A stretch of 64,000 nt of DNA from Achromobacter insolitus. Its GTDB lineage: Bacteria; Pseudomonadota; Gammaproteobacteria; Burkholderiales; Burkholderiaceae_B. Position numbers and translations under genes: made by a program. A model generated the notes under the pieces. It made no database searches and was not told the origin of the DNA. It saw nothing but the letters and a program-made list of their open reading frames with translations. The number at the start of each line of letters is the position of its first letter. Position 1 is the first letter of the stretch. Shown here piece by piece: positions 8,635 to 16,425 of this stretch. The stretch covers positions 186,001 to 250,000 of the forward strand of contig NZ_NJIF01000002.1 in the NCBI RefSeq assembly GCF_002209555.1. Reading direction: 5' to 3'.

Positions 8635-10062
8635 ATGACCCGCCCAATTTTAGAACTGCGACCTGGTCAGCATTTGACGCTGACGCCACAACTGCAGCAA
8701 TCGATCCGATTGTTGCAGCTGTCCACGCTCGACCTCGAAGCCGAGATCTCGCAAGTGCTGGCGGAGAACCCGCTGCTGGAGCGCCAGGACGAAGCGCCGT
8801 CGGCCGAGGCGCCAGCGGAATCCGACCGCGAATCCTCCGTGCAGGACGACGAACCCGCCGCTGAGCGCGAGACGCCAGTGGATGAGATGCCGGGTTCCGG
8901 CGGCGTCTATCCCGACGAGGACTCCAGCCGGCCCGAGGCCGCGCGCCCTGACACGCTGCGCGAGCATCTGCTGGGCCAACTGGGGCTGACGCGGGCCGCC
9001 CCGAGGGACGTCGCGCTGGCCGGCCTCCTGATCGACGAACTGGACGAGAACGGGTACCTGGGATCGCCGCTGGAGGAAATCCTGGACTGGTTGCCGGCGG
9101 AACTGGAGCCGGACCTGGATGAACTGAAGGCGGCCCTGTCGCTGCTCCAGTCCTTCGATCCCCCAGGCATCGGCGCGCGCGACATGGCGGAATGCCTGCT
9201 GTTGCAGCTGCGCAACCCGGACCTGGAACACCTGCCTGAAGCGGCGGATGCCGCGGTATTGGCCTGTGCGCGCCAGATCTGCGCGCAGCACCTGGCCCTG
9301 TTGGCGACGGGCAACGCCGCGCGCCTGTGCGCCGCCGTGGGCTGCGATGAAGCCACGTTCCGTTCGGCCCATGCGCTGATCCGGCGCCTGGAGCCGCGTC
9401 CGGGGCGCGCCTGGACCGTGCCCGCGGCCGACTACGCCGTGCCCGACGTCATCGTGCGCAAGACCCGCGGCGGCTGGCAGGTGACCCTGAACAGCGCCGC
9501 CGTGCCCAAGCTGCAGATTAACGGGCTCTACGCCCAGATGCTGGGGAACCAAAAGGAATCCGCGCACGCGGGGCTGCAATCGCAGCTGCAGCAGGCACGC
9601 TGGATGATCCGCAATGTGGAGCAGCGCTTCGACACCATCCTGCGCGTAGCCCAGGCCATCGTGCAGCACCAGACGGCTTTTTTCAGCCAGGGGCCTGCCG
9701 CCATGCGGCCGCTCATCCTGAAGGACATCGCTGGCGAGCTCGGTTTGCACGAATCCACGATTTCACGGGCCACAACACAGAAGTACATGCTCACTCCGTT
9801 TGGCACGTTGGAGCTCAAGCGCTTCTTTGGCACGGGCGTGTCGACGGACGGCGGGGATGCCACCTCGGCCACGGCGATACAGACCTTCATCCGGCAGATG
9901 GTGGCGGAGGAGAACCGGGCCAAGCCTTTGTCCGATAGCCAGATCATGCAAAAGCTGGCCGATCAGGGGATAGTCATCGCCCGTCGGACGGTGGCAAAGT
10001 ACCGCGAAGCGCTGCGGATAGCCCCGGCGGCATTGCGCAAGGCCCAGGCGGCCGCCCGTTGA
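8635..10062 (+). CDS. rpoN: RNA polymerase sigma-54 factor
   Basis: 475-aa sigma-54. The N-terminal activator-interacting region is Gln/Leu rich (QHLTLTPQLQQSIRLLQLS). An acidic linker follows, then the core-binding region, the HTH (HESTISRATTQKYM), and the C-terminal RpoN box ARRTVAKYRE that reads the -24 element. An in-frame ATG at 8617 would add six residues; neither start has a good ribosome site. The usual lptB-rpoN-hpf surroundings are absent and it stands alone, divergent from a small membrane protein gene. Confidence 0.96.
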   Translation: MTRPILELRPGQHLTLTPQLQQSIRLLQLSTLDLEAEISQVLAENPLLERQDEAPSAEAPAESDRESSVQDDEPAAERETPVDEMPGSGGVYPDEDSSRPEAARPDTLREHLLGQLGLTRAAPRDVALAGLLIDELDENGYLGSPLEEILDWLPAELEPDLDELKAALSLLQSFDPPGIGARDMAECLLLQLRNPDLEHLPEAADAAVLACARQICAQHLALLATGNAARLCAAVGCDEATFRSAHALIRRLEPRPGRAWTVPAADYAVPDVIVRKTRGGWQVTLNSAAVPKLQINGLYAQMLGNQKESAHAGLQSQLQQARWMIRNVEQRFDTILRVAQAIVQHQTAFFSQGPAAMRPLILKDIAGELGLHESTISRATTQKYMLTPFGTLELKRFFGTGVSTDGGDATSATAIQTFIRQMVAEENRAKPLSDSQIMQKLADQGIVIARRTVAKYREALRIAPAALRKAQAAAR

Positions 10063-10078
10063 GCATGCTTCGGAAATC

Positions 10079-10111
10079 AGGGACGGAATAGCGGAAATTC
10101 GTCCCTATTTT
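10079..10111 (+). terminator. Probable rpoN terminator
   Basis: Hairpin AGGGACG/CGTCCCT (10079-10106) with an AT-rich inner stem, followed by ATTTTC, starting 17 bases after the rpoN stop. Confidence 0.6.
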
Positions 10112-10159
10112 CAATGACTTGCGTGACACTTCGGTTGCAAATTTATTTGCGCGCGGGGC

Positions 10160-10188
10160 TTGCCAGTAGCAGAATAATTTTCGATAAT
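10160..10188 (+). promoter_or_regulatory. bfd promoter
   Basis: TTGCCA, a 17-base spacer, then GATAAT. The expected start of transcription is about 10195-10196, i.e. at the bfd ATG itself. The Fur box covers the -10. Confidence 0.6.
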
Positions 10189-10196
10189 TATTCTCA
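10182..10196. promoter_or_regulatory. Fur box at bfd
   Basis: CGATAATTATTCTCA matches the 7-1-7 Fur consensus TGATAATnATTATCA at 12 of 14 defined positions. It overlaps the -10 element and reaches the start codon, as expected for iron-dependent repression. Confidence 0.75.
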
Positions 10197-10477
10197 TGTA
10201 CATTTGCGTATGTAATGCCATCACCGAACGCCAAGTCCGCGCTAGCGTGGACGCAGGCGCGACGACGCTTTCCGACCTGCAATTCGAGCTGGGCGTAGCC
10301 ACGTGCTGCGGCTGCTGTGCGGCTACCGCTACCGAATACCTGCCAGGCGGCCGCTGCTCCAGCGTGTGCGACGTGCGCTCCATTGCCGTTCCGGTCAATC
10401 CTCCGGCCACGCTGGTCGAGTCGGGCGCGCCCGCTGCCAACAGCAGCTTCCCGATTCCCCTCGTCGCTACCGCCTGA
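10196..10477 (+). CDS. bfd: Bacterioferritin-associated ferredoxin
   Basis: 93-aa [2Fe-2S] protein that reduces bacterioferritin to release stored iron. The N-terminal BFD-like domain (about 1-55) has ligands C4 and C6 (ICVCN) and C38/C41 within TCCGCC. Two further cysteines (C37 and C40) sit in the same cluster. A Pro/Ala-rich tail of about 30 residues extends beyond the 64-aa E. coli Bfd. There is no ribosome site before the ATG, and the promoter spacing predicts a leaderless mRNA. Its partner gene bfr lies 2.3 kb downstream, separated by a LysR/DMT pair. Confidence 0.9.
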   Translation: MYICVCNAITERQVRASVDAGATTLSDLQFELGVATCCGCCAATATEYLPGGRCSSVCDVRSIAVPVNPPATLVESGAPAANSSFPIPLVATA

Positions 10478-10494
10478 GGATCGTCGTCTATCTC

Positions 10495-10522
10495 CGGCTC
10501 GCTGCCGTCACGCAGCGAGCCG
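10495..10522. terminator. Hairpin between convergent bfd and the LysR gene
   Basis: An 11-bp perfect stem CGGCTCGCTGC/GCAGCGAGCCG with a 6-base loop, overlapping the LysR stop codon. No T run is present on either side, so its strength as a terminator is uncertain. Confidence 0.45.
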
Positions 10523-11386
10523 CATTGCTTCTTTCTCGCAAAACTCCCGGACGGTCATCGCCAATTGGCGTGCAGGCTCGCGCACCGTGTCGGCGAGGCA
10601 TAGCGCCAGTTCGGTCGACGGTATCGGTGGCAGTCCTGCATCGATGATCCGATGGTCCGGCAAGAGGCAACGCCGCTCCAGCAGTGCCACCCCAAGTCCC
10701 CCCGTCAATGCAGCCTGCAAGCCCATGAGGTTCGGGCTTTCGTAGGCGATCCGCCAGTGCCGGCCCGCGGCTTCCAGGGCGTGGATGGCACGGTTGCGGT
10801 AGATGCAGCCCTGCGGGAATGCCACTAGCGGCACCGGCTCGGTCGGTGCGAGGTTCAGGCCGGGGCCGCAGATCCAATGCAAATGTTCGGGCCAGGCGGC
10901 CAAGGCGGCGCCAGCGCCCGGCTCACGCTTGAGCAGCGCGACGTCCAGGTCGCCCCGTTCCAGCGCGCGCGTGAGCGCGGAGGTCAGGTCGCAGCGGACC
11001 GATAGCCGCACGCCCGGCCGGGACCGTGCGAACTCCGCGACCACCATGGTCAGCTTGTCGGCCGCGAAATCGTCCGGCACGCCCAGCCGGATGACGTCCA
11101 CGCGCTTGCGCCCGCTGACGGCTTCCCGGACTTCGGTTGATAGGGCCAACATCCGCCGCGCATAGCCCAGCAGGCGCTCGCCATCCTCGGTGAGCGAAAC
11201 CTGCCGACCCTCACGGATGAACAGCGCGCATTCGAGGATTTCCTCGAGCTTGCGGATTTGCTGGCTGACGGTGGACTGGCTGCGGTGCACCCGTTCGCCG
11301 GCCGCCGTGAAGCCGCCGGCGTCCACCACGGACACGAAGCTGTGCAAAAGGTCGAGATCTGGCATCTGCGTGCTCAATGCATTCAT
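10508..11386 (-). CDS. LysR-family transcriptional regulator
   Basis: 292-aa LTTR. The N-terminal winged HTH (FVSVVDAGGFTAAGERVHRS, about residues 16-35) is followed by a linker helix and a type 2 periplasmic-binding effector domain (about 95-290). It is divergent from the DMT exporter gene, with a short shared control region (11387-11495), so it most likely controls that exporter in the usual LysR divergent arrangement. The effector is unknown. Confidence 0.9.
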   Translation of the reverse strand: MNALSTQMPDLDLLHSFVSVVDAGGFTAAGERVHRSQSTVSQQIRKLEEILECALFIREGRQVSLTEDGERLLGYARRMLALSTEVREAVSGRKRVDVIRLGVPDDFAADKLTMVVAEFARSRPGVRLSVRCDLTSALTRALERGDLDVALLKREPGAGAALAAWPEHLHWICGPGLNLAPTEPVPLVAFPQGCIYRNRAIHALEAAGRHWRIAYESPNLMGLQAALTGGLGVALLERRCLLPDHRIIDAGLPPIPSTELALCLADTVREPARQLAMTVREFCEKEAMRLAA

Positions 11387-11495
11387 TTTTCAAATACTTT
11401 CGATCCGAATAAAGAGTTTGTCAATGGATGAGGGGCCGCGCAGAATTCCTACATCCGCCGCAACTGCGGCAGCGCGTCCACCTCGGATTCCCCCC

Positions 11496-12410
11496 ATGAA
11501 GGCCACCTCGACCCTGTCTGCCACCGCCATATCCGCCCCAGCCTCGCCGGGCATCAGCTGGGCTCCCATCGCGGCTTTCTGCTTTCTTTGGAGCTCGGCG
11601 TTCGCGGCAGCCAAGATCGCGGTGCGGGACTGTCCGCCGCTGACCTTGTTGACCATCCGCTTCCTGATCGCGGGCGCCCTGATGCTGGGCCTGGCAGCGG
11701 CCAGCGGCCGCTGGAAAATGCCGGGCGGGCGCGATCTGGTGGCGCTAATCCTGCTGGGCGTGCTGAACAACGCTCTATACCTGGGGCTGAGCTGGTCAGG
11801 CATGACAACGGTGTCGTCCGCATTCACTGCGGTGCTGATCAGCACCAACCCGCTGCTGATCGGCGTGCTGGCAGGCCCGGTACTGGGTGAGCGCCTGGGC
11901 TGGCGCAAGCTGCTCGGCCTGTGCCTGGGATTGGCGGGAGTGGCGCTGGTGCTGCGTTCGCGGCTGTCGGGCATGCAGGAGGACCTGCATGGCACGTTGC
12001 TGGTGACGGGAGGCCTGGTGGCGCTGGTGGCTGGCACGCTGCTCTACAAGCGTCTGAAGCCCTCCTCGGGCTTATGGACATCCACGGGCATACAGTCGCT
12101 CGCGGGCGCCGCGGCCTTGCTGCCCTTTGCGCTGATGCACGAGAGCATCGGCGACGCGCGCATGACCGCCAGCCTGTTCTGGAGCATGGCCTACATGATC
12201 GTCGCGGTCTCGATGGGCGGCTACTACCTGTGGTTCATGATTCTCGGCCGTGCCAGCGCCACGGCCGCCAGCGCGCTGCACTTCCTGATGCCGCCACTGG
12301 GGCTGCTGTTCGGATGGCTGGTGTTGGGCGAACACGTGTCGTGGCTGGACTTGCTGGGCATCGTGCCGATCGCATTCGGCATCTGGCTTGCGACGCGGCG
12401 GGCTGCATAG
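11496..12410 (+). CDS. DMT-superfamily (EamA) transporter
   Basis: 304-aa inner-membrane carrier with two EamA repeats and about ten membrane helices, beginning WAPIAAFCFLWSSAFAAAKI and ending GIVPIAFGIWLATRR. The family exports metabolites or amino acids. The start is set at 11496, close to the first helix; an in-frame ATG at 11424 with a weak AAGAG site would add 24 polar residues. It is divergent from the LysR regulator and probably controlled by it. The substrate cannot be read from sequence. Confidence 0.85.
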   Translation: MKATSTLSATAISAPASPGISWAPIAAFCFLWSSAFAAAKIAVRDCPPLTLLTIRFLIAGALMLGLAAASGRWKMPGGRDLVALILLGVLNNALYLGLSWSGMTTVSSAFTAVLISTNPLLIGVLAGPVLGERLGWRKLLGLCLGLAGVALVLRSRLSGMQEDLHGTLLVTGGLVALVAGTLLYKRLKPSSGLWTSTGIQSLAGAAALLPFALMHESIGDARMTASLFWSMAYMIVAVSMGGYYLWFMILGRASATAASALHFLMPPLGLLFGWLVLGEHVSWLDLLGIVPIAFGIWLATRRAA

Positions 12411-12785
12411 CGTGGAGTTGCCGCACCGTTGCCGCGCAGTTGTCGATCTGCAACGAAAGGGCCCGCGCGTGTCGCGCGCCCTTTCCGGCGGGCGCCGCCG
12501 CTGATTGGGGCCGGATCTCGCGGCATTCCGAGGCGCAATCCGCAGACTTGCCCGCGCACAGGCCGCATGGATGCTGTGCAGTGCATGCAAGGTATCACGC
12601 ACGCATACTCATTCTCATTTTCCTAACGCTTTCTTCTTGTGGTCCTAAAGCGGTTTACCAAATGCAGCGCAAGGCTAGGCGCGGCCCTCCGGCTGGTGGT
12701 AGTCTGCCGGGGTTGCGTACGCGCGGCATCGTGCGCTCCTTTGTCGCGATGCATCTGCGTCGCGCCTGACTGCAAGGAGTCCATC
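12411..12785. other. Intergenic region between the DMT gene and bfr
   Basis: 375 bases with no supported gene. A GC-rich hairpin (GAAAGGG/CCCTTTC arms with an inner CGCGCG stem, 12455-12485) follows the DMT gene and may end its transcript, though it has no T run. A Fur box lies at 12604-12622. A good ribosome site (AAGGAG) precedes bfr. Confidence 0.5.
12604..12622. promoter_or_regulatory. Fur box upstream of bfr
   Basis: On the minus strand it reads GAAAATGAGAATGAGTATG, matching the 19-bp Fur consensus at 14 of 19 positions. It lies 164 bases before the bfr start. Confidence 0.6.
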
Positions 12786-13262
12786 ATGAAAGGCGACAAA
12801 ACCGTCATCCAGTTTCTGAACAAGCAACTGACCAACGAACTGACGGCCATCAACCAGTATTTCCTGCATGCCCGCATGCTGAACCATTGGGGTTTCGACA
12901 AGCTGGGCAAGCACGAGTACGAAGAATCCATCGGCGAAATGAAGCATGCGGATCGCCTGATCGAACGCATCTTCATGCTGGACGGCCTGCCCAACCTGCA
13001 AGACCTGCACAAGCTGCTGATCGGCGAAGACGTGCCGGAATTGCTGGCTTGTGACCTGAAGCTGGAGCAAGGCGCCCAGGCGACCGTGAAGGAAGCCATC
13101 GCGCATTGCGAATCGGTCCGAGATTACGTTTCGCGTGATCTGTTCCAGGATATCCTGGACGACACTGAAGAGCACATCGACTACCTGGAAACGCAGATCG
13201 ACCTGATCGACAAGGTCGGTATCCAGAACTACCTGCAAAGCCAGATGTCCGTGCCGGAGTAA
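12786..13262 (+). CDS. bfr: Bacterioferritin
   Basis: 158-aa haem-containing 24-mer iron-storage protein, almost collinear with E. coli Bfr. The haem ligand M52 and ferroxidase residues E18, E51, H54, E94 and H130 are all present. The sixth ligand, E127 in E. coli, is T127 here (DDTEEH in place of DEEGH), with glutamates at 128 and 129. The start has a strong AAGGAG ribosome site. An upstream Fur box and a perfect terminator downstream mark it as a single-gene unit, paired functionally with bfd. Confidence 0.95.
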   Translation: MKGDKTVIQFLNKQLTNELTAINQYFLHARMLNHWGFDKLGKHEYEESIGEMKHADRLIERIFMLDGLPNLQDLHKLLIGEDVPELLACDLKLEQGAQATVKEAIAHCESVRDYVSRDLFQDILDDTEEHIDYLETQIDLIDKVGIQNYLQSQMSVPE

Positions 13263-13280
13263 TGTTCCGGTCATGAAAAA

Positions 13281-13307
13281 TGGCGCCCCGCGGGGCGCCA
13301 TTTTTTT
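13281..13307 (+). terminator. bfr terminator
   Basis: Perfect palindrome TGGCGCCCCG/CGGGGCGCCA followed by T7. The flanking A5 on the left would also let it serve the minus strand. Confidence 0.9.
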
Positions 13308-13338
13308 GGTGTTGCGCGCGTTGCGCCGCAGGCCGGCC

Positions 13339-14010
13339 TTATTGCGGGCGGGCCGGGCACTCGGCCATGGTGCCCCAGGCGCGGTTGGGGCCGCAATACT
13401 TGTTGCGCGCGGCCCAAGAGCACGACGGGCGCTCGAAGAAGCCCTGCGTGGCGCAATGCGCCAGTTCACGCTTGAGCGCATCTTGCCAGCCCAGGGCGCC
13501 AGGCGCCTGCGCGGTGTTGGGGGGCGGCGCCTGGACCATTTGCGGCGTGCCGTAGCCACTGGCCTGGACCTGGCCGCCGCCGTTGATGGCGGTGGACGTG
13601 CCCGGCGCTTGCAGATCCAGCGTGCTGACATCCGAAGGGCCCGAGGGTAGCGGCACGTGCGAAGCCGCCGCGATTTCGCGGGCCTGGTCGGGGCTGATGC
13701 GGTCCCGCGAGATCTTCACCGACGGATCGCTGACGGTGTCGAACAGCGAAACGGTATTGACCTGCCATTCGCGGTCGGCGGGTTTGTCGGGCACGCCCAA
13801 GGTACCGTCGATGCGCGGTTGCGGAGGCTGGGCCACATAAGGACGGCCATTGGCATCCAGCACGGGCTGCTGGGAAGCCGCGGCATCCTGGCCAGGAGCA
13901 GGCGCGGCCACCGGCGCATGCGCCACCAGCCAATCACCCAATTGAATACCGCCCCAGGCCGACGCGCCAAGCGCGATCAGGAGCGTTGCGAATAAGAAAC
14001 GCCAAGACAT
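13339..14010 (-). CDS. Membrane-anchored protein with a C-terminal four-cysteine motif, unknown function
   Basis: 223-aa protein that I cannot name. One N-terminal membrane helix (about 4-22) is followed by a Pro/Ala/Gln-rich periplasmic stretch. A compact C-terminal motif has four cysteines: AHCATQGFFERPSC, then NKYCGPNRAWGTMAECP. The start at 14010 is chosen because GAGGG lies 6-10 bases before it; an ATG at 14022 overlaps that site. It sits directly downstream of prfC on the opposite side of the bfr terminator. The cysteines could form two disulfides in the periplasm. Confidence 0.75.
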   Translation of the reverse strand: MSWRFLFATLLIALGASAWGGIQLGDWLVAHAPVAAPAPGQDAAASQQPVLDANGRPYVAQPPQPRIDGTLGVPDKPADREWQVNTVSLFDTVSDPSVKISRDRISPDQAREIAAASHVPLPSGPSDVSTLDLQAPGTSTAINGGGQVQASGYGTPQMVQAPPPNTAQAPGALGWQDALKRELAHCATQGFFERPSCSWAARNKYCGPNRAWGTMAECPARPQ

Positions 14011-14046
14011 TGCTACCCTCATCTGCCGTGCGGAACCCGAACGGGT

Positions 14047-15654
14047 CTACGCTTTGTCTCCGAAAACCTTGCCGCCGTGCTCCCGCATGGCATGGAATTT
14101 CACATCGGGATACAGTTCTTCGGCTACGCGCAACTGCGCGGGAGAACCGATCAAAAACGCCGCCGCATCCACAACATCATAGGCGATATGGGCGGCATTG
14201 GCATCCATGAACTTGCGCAGCGCCTTGGGGTTTTCAGACGTAATCCAACGTGCCATTGTGTAGCGGGAAGGCATCATTCGCGCGTCCACGCCGTACTCGG
14301 TCTTCAGCCGGTGGGCGACCACTTCGAACTGCAGTTGGCCGACCGCGCCCAGCAGCAGGGAGCCGCCGGACGCCTCGGGACGGAACACCTGGATGGCGCC
14401 TTCCTCGCCCAATTGGGTGAGGCCGGTGCGCAACTGCTTGGTGCGCAGCGGATCCTTTACTTCCACCGCCTGGAACAACTCGGGGGCAAAGAACGGCAGG
14501 CCGGTGAACTGCAGCGTCTCGCCTTCGGTCAGCACGTCGCCCAGCTGCAGCACGCCGTGGTTGGGAATGCCGATCACATCGCCGGCATAGGCCTCATCCA
14601 GGAGCTCGCGCCGTTGCGACAGGAACGACACCACGTTGTTGGGGCGCATTTCCTTGTTGGTGCGCGCGACCTTCAGGCGCATGCCGCGCTCGAAGCGGCC
14701 CGAGCTGACGCGCACGAATGCAACGCGGTCGCGGTGGGCCGGGTCCATGTTGGCCTGCACTTTGAACACGACGCCGGTGAACTTGGGTTCTTCAGGCTGC
14801 ACTTCCCGCTGCATGGCCGTGCGCGGGCCAGGGGGCGGCGCCTGTTCTACCAGCGCATCCAGCACTTCCTGCACGCCGAAGTTGTTGATGGCGGAGCCGA
14901 AGAACACGGGCGTCTGCTTGCCGGCCAGGAATTGGTCGCGGTCGAAGGCGGGCGCGGCTTCGTTGATGAGCTCGATCTCGCCGCTGGCCTGCTCGAACGC
15001 CGAGCCGAAGCGCTGCGCGATTTCCGGATTGGTCAGGCCTTCGATGAAGTCGTCGTTGTCGGAACGGCGTTCCTGCCCAGGGCGGAACACGCGCATGCGA
15101 TCGCGGCGGATATCGAACACGCCGCCAAACGCCTTGCCCATGCCGACGGGCCACGAGAACGGCACCGCGTCCATGCCCAGGTGGCCTTCGATCTCGGACA
15201 GCAGCTCCAGCGGCTCGCGCACTTCGCGGTCCATCTTGTTGATGAACGTGATGATGGGCGTGTTGCGTGCCCGGCAGACCTGCAGCAGGCGGATGGTTTG
15301 AGGTTCAACGCCGTTGGCGGCATCGATCACCATGAGCGCGGCGTCCACGGCGGTCAGCACGCGGTAGGTGTCTTCGGAGAAGTCCTGGTGCCCCGGGGTG
15401 TCGAGCAGATTGATGACGCAATCGCGGTATTCCATCTGCATCACCGAGGACGCCACGGAAATGCCGCGTTGCTTTTCGATTTCCATCCAGTCGGATGACG
15501 CATGGCGCGATGCCTTGCGCGCCTTGACGCTGCCGGCGATCTGGATCGCGCCTGCGAACAGCAACAGCTTTTCGGTCAGTGTCGTCTTGCCCGCGTCGGG
15601 GTGGGAAATGATGGCGAACGTACGGCGCCGCGCTACTTCGTGAGGGATGTTCAT
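14047..15654 (-). CDS. prfC: Peptide chain release factor 3
   Basis: 535-aa translational GTPase that recycles RF1/RF2 from the ribosome after peptide release. The G-domain motifs are intact: G1 HPDAGKTTL, G2-region RGISVASSV, G3 DTPGHQD and G4 NKMD. A domain II beta-barrel and the RF3 C-terminal domain follow. Length is usual for the family. Separate small genes flank it and no operon partner is evident. Confidence 0.96.
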   Translation of the reverse strand: MNIPHEVARRRTFAIISHPDAGKTTLTEKLLLFAGAIQIAGSVKARKASRHASSDWMEIEKQRGISVASSVMQMEYRDCVINLLDTPGHQDFSEDTYRVLTAVDAALMVIDAANGVEPQTIRLLQVCRARNTPIITFINKMDREVREPLELLSEIEGHLGMDAVPFSWPVGMGKAFGGVFDIRRDRMRVFRPGQERRSDNDDFIEGLTNPEIAQRFGSAFEQASGEIELINEAAPAFDRDQFLAGKQTPVFFGSAINNFGVQEVLDALVEQAPPPGPRTAMQREVQPEEPKFTGVVFKVQANMDPAHRDRVAFVRVSSGRFERGMRLKVARTNKEMRPNNVVSFLSQRRELLDEAYAGDVIGIPNHGVLQLGDVLTEGETLQFTGLPFFAPELFQAVEVKDPLRTKQLRTGLTQLGEEGAIQVFRPEASGGSLLLGAVGQLQFEVVAHRLKTEYGVDARMMPSRYTMARWITSENPKALRKFMDANAAHIAYDVVDAAAFLIGSPAQLRVAEELYPDVKFHAMREHGGKVFGDKA

Positions 15655-15714
15655 GATCGGAAGGATTTTACTTGGCGCCGCTGTATCGCCCGGCGCGGTC
15701 CGGTATCGGGCATG

Positions 15715-15757
15715 AAAAGGCGCGGGGCATGCGCCGTCGCCGGCGCATGCCCCGCGC
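15715..15757 (-). terminator. Terminator of the LysE-type exporter gene
   Basis: A 17-bp perfect GC-rich stem (15720-15736 with 15741-15757, loop TCGC), followed on the minus strand by CCTTTTCATG. It ends the transcript coming from 15764. Confidence 0.8.
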
Positions 15758-15763
15758 GTAGGT

Positions 15764-16393
15764 TCAGGAATGGCGGCGGAACGATGCCAGGAACACGCCT
15801 GCCAGGATGAACAGCGAACCGAAGGTGCGGTTCATCCAGCGAATATGCTTGGCGTCACGCAGCAGGCGCAGCACGCGCGCCGCCAGCAGCGTGTAGACGC
15901 CCATGGCCACCAGGTCGGTGAACGCCAGCGTGCCGGCCAGGGCCGCGTACTGAGGCACCAGCGGCAGCGAGGTGTCCACGAACTGCGGCACCACGGCCAG
16001 CAGGAACACCGTGCCCTTGGGGTTCATGGTGTTGATCAGGAAGCCGCGCAGGACCAGTTCACGGATCGAGGCGCGCTTGGGATCGCCCGCGTCCACCGCG
16101 ACCGGCGCGGCGTCCGTGCGGATCTGGCGCACGCCCAGGTAAATCAGATAAGCCACGCCGAGGTACTTGACCACGTTGAAGGCCATTTCGGACGTGGCCA
16201 GCACGGCACCGAGGCCCACCGCCACCACCACGAACTGGAACAGGATGCCCATGATCAGGCCGGCCGTGTTCCAGTAGCCGCGCGCGAAGCCGTATTTCAG
16301 GCCGGACGACATCGCCGAGATCGCTCCCGCGCCAGGCGAGAACGAAATGGCCCAGGAGGCCAGGAAGAACGTCAACCAGGTGGATAAGGGCAT
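15764..16393 (-). CDS. LysE/RhtB-family amino-acid exporter
   Basis: 209-aa inner-membrane protein with about six helices. The N-terminal family motif is ISFSPGAGAISAMSSGLKYG, then RGYWNTAGL; the conserved loop NTMNPKGTVFLLAVVPQF follows. It is of the homoserine/threonine exporter (RhtB) type and should export a neutral amino acid or derivative by proton antiport. It starts 32 bases after the rhlE stop, so the two genes are probably co-transcribed. The exact substrate is unknown. Confidence 0.88.
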   Translation of the reverse strand: MPLSTWLTFFLASWAISFSPGAGAISAMSSGLKYGFARGYWNTAGLIMGILFQFVVVAVGLGAVLATSEMAFNVVKYLGVAYLIYLGVRQIRTDAAPVAVDAGDPKRASIRELVLRGFLINTMNPKGTVFLLAVVPQFVDTSLPLVPQYAALAGTLAFTDLVAMGVYTLLAARVLRLLRDAKHIRWMNRTFGSLFILAGVFLASFRRHS

Positions 16394-16425
16394 GGCGCGG
16401 ATCCGTGGGTAGCGGTAGCGGGATA

